Below, piece after piece: positions 6,663 to 9,027 of a stretch of 9,027 nucleotides of DNA (the stretch's first letter is position 1; each line of letters begins with the position of its first letter). This stretch comes from Bacteroidales bacterium. Lineage in GTDB: Bacteria > Bacteroidota > Bacteroidia > Bacteroidales > Muribaculaceae. The stretch lies in contig JAUNCU010000119.1 of NCBI GenBank assembly GCA_030526455.1, positions 1-9,027 of the forward strand, in the 5' to 3' direction. The notes beneath the pieces were generated by a model, which worked only from the letters and a program-made list of their open reading frames with translations, was not told the DNA's origin and did no database searches. The translations under genes were made by a program, and so were the position numbers.

Positions 6663-6680
6663 GCATTCCAGCCGGAATGC
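6663..6680. repeat. Short hairpin GCATTCC-AGCC-GGAATGC
   Basis: Seven-base perfect arms around a 4-nt loop, followed directly by a weaker GACA...TGTC dyad (6681-6692). It is part of the hairpin series in this spacer; no function is apparent. Confidence 0.5.
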
Positions 6681-6718
6681 GACAATACTGTCAATTCGCA
6701 CATTTACAGGTGTATAGA

Positions 6719-6759
6719 AAAAAGTTGTAATCAGGGTCAGATCCTGATTACAACTTTTT
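6719..6759. terminator. Bidirectional intrinsic terminator between convergent genes
   Basis: AAAAAGTTGTAATCAGG (6719-6735) and its perfect reverse complement (6743-6759) surround the loop GTCAGAT. The A run on the 5' arm and the T run on the 3' arm give a U tract on either strand, so it can end transcripts from the BspA-like gene on the plus strand and from the second GHL10 gene on the minus strand. Confidence 0.8.
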
Positions 6760-6770
6760 GTTACGAAATC

Positions 6771-6786
6771 CCCGATATAAATCGGG
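6771..6786. repeat. Short hairpin CCCGAT-ATAA-ATCGGG
   Basis: Perfect 6-bp stem with a 4-nt loop, 11 bp beyond the bidirectional terminator. It is part of the same hairpin series. Confidence 0.45.
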
Positions 6787-6818
6787 AAATATGGTAGGGC
6801 TCAGCCAAAGCCCCCACT

Positions 6819-6861
6819 GTCAGTAAGCCCTTCCCTTCAGGGGAGGGTTTGGGAGAGGCTG
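6819..6861 (-). repeat. 43-bp conserved 3'-flank repeat, copy 2
   Basis: On the minus strand this begins 8 bp after the stop codon of the second GHL10 gene and is identical at every position to 4422-4464. Identity ends abruptly after ...TTACTGAC on the distal side. With the dockerin-coding ends beside them, the two copies form inverted repeats of about 215-227 bp around the BspA-like gene. Confidence 0.85.
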
Positions 6862-6868
6862 CCGTTTT

Positions 6869-9027
6869 TTACCCCAGAATCAAATTAATCAGCGCAGTTA
6901 CGTCGCTTACGTTTACTACGCCGTCGGCGTTGATGTCGCAGCGGTTCTGTGGGTACTGGGCTGTGCCGAGAATTTGGTTGATGAGGGCAGTTACGTCGCT
7001 CACGTTCACTTCACCGTCGGCGTTCACGTCGCCTTTCAGTGCGGGTGTTGCGCGATAGATGAATTTCACCACGGGACCCCATTCGGTGGTGTGGGATTGT
7101 CCGTCGAGGCCTTCGTAGGCGGTCTTCACGCGGGCGTAGTAGGTGCTGCCGTCGACGAGGGTTTTGCTGTTTACCTTAATGGCGTCGGCGGTGACGCTGG
7201 TGCGAGTGGCACCGTCCTTGAGGGTTTCCACGAAGCGTGTGCGACCCCATGTGGTGGCAGAGTTGCTGATTTCCACTTGGTAGTTGGAAGCCCAACTCTG
7301 AGCCTTCACTTCCACATATTCACCCTTGAAGATTTCGCCGCCGTCCACTGGGCGGATGAAGCGTGCTGCTTCGTGGGCGATGGTGAAGCGCACTGGGTTG
7401 GCAACCATTTCGTGGCCGTCGACGGTGAGGCGCACGCGCATGTAGCAGGTGTTGCCCGACTCGAGGGCGCCCGCTGGAATGGCGAGTTCGCCAGTGGCCG
7501 ATTTACCGGTGAAGACGATGCTCTGGAATGCCTGATCGTAGGCGATTTCCACAGTGGCTTCGGCGCTGGAGTGGAGGTTATACCACTTGGCGGTGAAGTC
7601 GGCCGCCACTTCTTCTTCGGCGTCGGCGGGATAGGTGATGGTGAGCATCATAGGCACGATGCTGCGAATTTCGCTCACGCCGCTATAGTGCTGAGGCGCC
7701 TGGGCCTGCACACGCCAGTATTGAGTGGCTTCGTGGCGCAGTTGGGAGAACTCGAGTGCCGAGAAGGTGGTGTCGGTGGTGGTGAAGCGCTCGGCCACGC
7801 TGCCGAAGTCGGCGTCGTTGCTGATTTCCACCACATAACTGGTGGCGTCTTTCACCTTGCTCCAAGTGAAGGCGAAAGGCATGTCGGTGGCGGCGTCGGC
7901 TGCTGGGGCGATGAGCACGGGGCTGCCCAGTTGCTCAAGGTTGCCGCCCAGGATTTCGGGTTCGTATTCATTGCCCACGCGGTCGACCACACACACGGCA
8001 TATTGCCAGTCGGCACCTTGATATTCCACCGGAATCTGGTATTCGGTGGCGTAACTCATGTCGAGCAGATAGTCGACCTGCTGTGTGAAGGTGGAAGGAT
8101 GCATGGTGGCAGGCATGGCGTATACCGAGTAGCGCACATTGTCGTAGCCGTCCCACGAGAGTTTGCCGCCATTGCCCATGGTGAGGTTTTTCACCTTGCC
8201 GGGGTTGTTGCCTTCTTTCCAAGGCAGCACAGGCACGAGGGCGGGGCGCTTATACACGCTTTCGCGCAGGAAACTTGCCAGCGAGTTAGGGTTGCGCATG
8301 TAGAGATACTTGCAAGAGTAGTAGATCGAGCCAAATGCGCCGTCGAGACTTGAGGTGCGGTTGATTTCGGCCTGGTTGGCATATTCCACATAGTCGTTGG
8401 CGGTGCTGGTGGTCTTGATGCTAGAGATGGAGGTGGAGATGTAGACGTGGCGACCGAATTTCTTCACCACCTGTCCCCACCAAGGGGTGATGGTGGCGTA
8501 ATTGGCGGTAGCGCCGATTTTCCAGTACACTTGTGGCGAGATGTAGTCGAGTGTTTGGCTCGAAATCCATGCCAGCGGGTCGGAGAAGATGCCGTTGTAT
8601 TGCCAGTCGCTTGAGCCTGATGGACATGGCTCAACGCCATATTTCGCAGCCACGGCGCTGCTGGTGGCAGCCACGCCAGCGGGCGAGATACCGAAGCGGC
8701 ACCAGGGCTTCACGGTTTGGATCATTTCATACACAGCCTTCACCATGCGGTTCACATTGTCGCGGCGCCAGTCGGCGAAACTGAGCGAAGTGCCCGATTC
8801 CTGCCACTCGGTGTAGTCGCCGGCGGTGCTGTTGGTGGGAATGCCGTCGGGGTAGAAGTAGTCGTCGTAGAGGATGCCGTCCACGTCGTAGTTGGTCACG
8901 ATTTCCTTACACACGTTCACGATGCGGTCGATGGTCCACTGCTGAGCGGGGTCGAGGATGGTGTAGGTGCCGTAGTTGAGCAGGTGGCCACTGTTGTAGA
9001 GTTCCTTGTCGACGGTGATGTGGGTAC
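6869..9027 (-). CDS. Second GHL10 (DUF187) glycoside hydrolase-like protein with dockerin pair, 5' end outside the window
   Basis: 718 residues are visible; the frame stays open to the right edge. By alignment with the first GHL10 protein, about 138 N-terminal residues (signal peptide and first barrel strands) lie beyond it. A GTG at 8918-8920 is internal, because homologous sequence (TILDPAQQWTIDRI) continues upstream. The visible barrel (about 1-265) has GILYDDYFYP (50-59), FGISPAG (111-117) and DYISPQVYW (160-168), and by eye is roughly three-quarters identical to its paralogue. An FN3-like module (about 275-358) and three more beta-sandwich modules (about 368-458, 459-550, 551-658) follow and are more diverged. 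Residues 665-718 are a dockerin pair (DVNADGEVNVSD, DINADGVVNVSD). The family includes E. coli DigH, which cleaves denuded peptidoglycan glycan; substrate here is unproven. It converges on the BspA-like gene and its promoter is not in the window. Confidence 0.92.
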   Translation of the reverse strand, partial: THITVDKELYNSGHLLNYGTYTILDPAQQWTIDRIVNVCKEIVTNYDVDGILYDDYFYPDGIPTNSTAGDYTEWQESGTSLSFADWRRDNVNRMVKAVYEMIQTVKPWCRFGISPAGVAATSSAVAAKYGVEPCPSGSSDWQYNGIFSDPLAWISSQTLDYISPQVYWKIGATANYATITPWWGQVVKKFGRHVYISTSISSIKTTSTANDYVEYANQAEINRTSSLDGAFGSIYYSCKYLYMRNPNSLASFLRESVYKRPALVPVLPWKEGNNPGKVKNLTMGNGGKLSWDGYDNVRYSVYAMPATMHPSTFTQQVDYLLDMSYATEYQIPVEYQGADWQYAVCVVDRVGNEYEPEILGGNLEQLGSPVLIAPAADAATDMPFAFTWSKVKDATSYVVEISNDADFGSVAERFTTTDTTFSALEFSQLRHEATQYWRVQAQAPQHYSGVSEIRSIVPMMLTITYPADAEEEVAADFTAKWYNLHSSAEATVEIAYDQAFQSIVFTGKSATGELAIPAGALESGNTCYMRVRLTVDGHEMVANPVRFTIAHEAARFIRPVDGGEIFKGEYVEVKAQSWASNYQVEISNSATTWGRTRFVETLKDGATRTSVTADAIKVNSKTLVDGSTYYARVKTAYEGLDGQSHTTEWGPVVKFIYRATPALKGDVNADGEVNVSDVTALINQILGTAQYPQNRCDINADGVVNVSDVTALINLILG
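6872..7033 (-). other. Dockerin type I pair at the C-terminus of the second GHL10 protein
   Basis: 54 residues with two canonical calcium loops and the linker GTAQYPQNRC. Val-Ser stands at positions 10/11 of both loops. The last 23 residues match the first GHL10 protein exactly, and the module is the same length (54 residues). Confidence 0.9.

Larger units (their letters stand above)
6373..6868. other. Gene-free convergent spacer packed with hairpins
   Basis: No credible coding region. A run of nine C (6382-6390) is followed by at least six separate inverted repeats: 6426-6471 (20-bp stem), 6563-6580 (8 bp), 6592-6642 (19 bp), 6663-6680 (7 bp), 6719-6759 (17 bp) and 6771-6786 (6 bp). The 43-bp repeat copy follows at 6819-6861. 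It separates the converging BspA-like and second GHL10 genes. Small open frames here run straight through the hairpins and are not believable genes. Confidence 0.8.

Noticed and set aside
6467..6730. Possible 87-residue small protein in the convergent spacer
   Set aside because: It begins at the end of the terminator hairpin and reads through three further palindromes; no promoter or family resemblance.
6974..8353. 459-codon open frame on the plus strand opposite the second GHL10 gene
   Set aside because: Same kind of antisense shadow, with the same Val/Gly/His-rich composition.
378..9027. Polysaccharide utilisation locus
   Set aside because: No SusC/SusD pair, sensor or anti-sigma factor is visible, and the genes are in three separate, divergent or convergent units.

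Overview
The window looks like a gut or oral Bacteroidales chromosome (Prevotellaceae- or Muribaculaceae-like). Four things point there: Bacteroidetes-type promoters (TTTG / TAnnTTTG) instead of Shine-Dalgarno-led genes; secreted proteins with C-terminal dockerin-type repeats of the form DVNxDGxVNVSDVTALIN; a BspA-type leucine-rich-repeat protein; and intergenic DNA full of dispersed palindromic repeats. Genes are GC-rich and the spacers are clearly AT-richer.

Layout. 1-377 has no gene and holds a degenerate 67-bp tandem repeat, each good unit of which can fold as a hairpin. 378-1697 (minus) is a secreted GH29 alpha-L-fucosidase. It diverges from 1784-4402 (plus), a secreted GHL10 (DUF187/COG1649, YngK/DigH-like) protein with beta-sandwich modules and a C-terminal dockerin pair. 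The two promoters are interleaved in the 86-bp gap. 4403-4869 holds a 43-bp repeat, a 91-bp inverted-repeat (MITE/REP-like) element and a good promoter for 4870-6372 (plus), a BspA-like LRR surface protein that also ends in a dockerin pair. 6373-6868 has no gene and contains a series of hairpins, including two strong terminators between convergent genes. 6869-9027 (minus) is a second GHL10-dockerin protein, paralogous to the first and cut by the right edge of the window.

How the genes may work together. All four products carry, or in the truncated case should carry, a signal peptide and would act outside the cytoplasm. The fucosidase would release terminal fucose, the GHL10 proteins belong to a family whose characterised member cleaves denuded peptidoglycan glycan, and the LRR protein is a probable adhesin or binding protein. 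Three of the four share one dockerin type, with Val-Ser at positions 10/11 of all six calcium loops. No cohesin, SusC/SusD pair or regulator is visible.

The most unusual signal is that the two GHL10 genes share an almost identical 3' end that continues past the stop codon into a perfectly conserved 43-bp noncoding element. The two copies lie in inverted orientation around the BspA-like gene. This suggests recent duplication, conversion or module exchange, and possibly an invertible segment.
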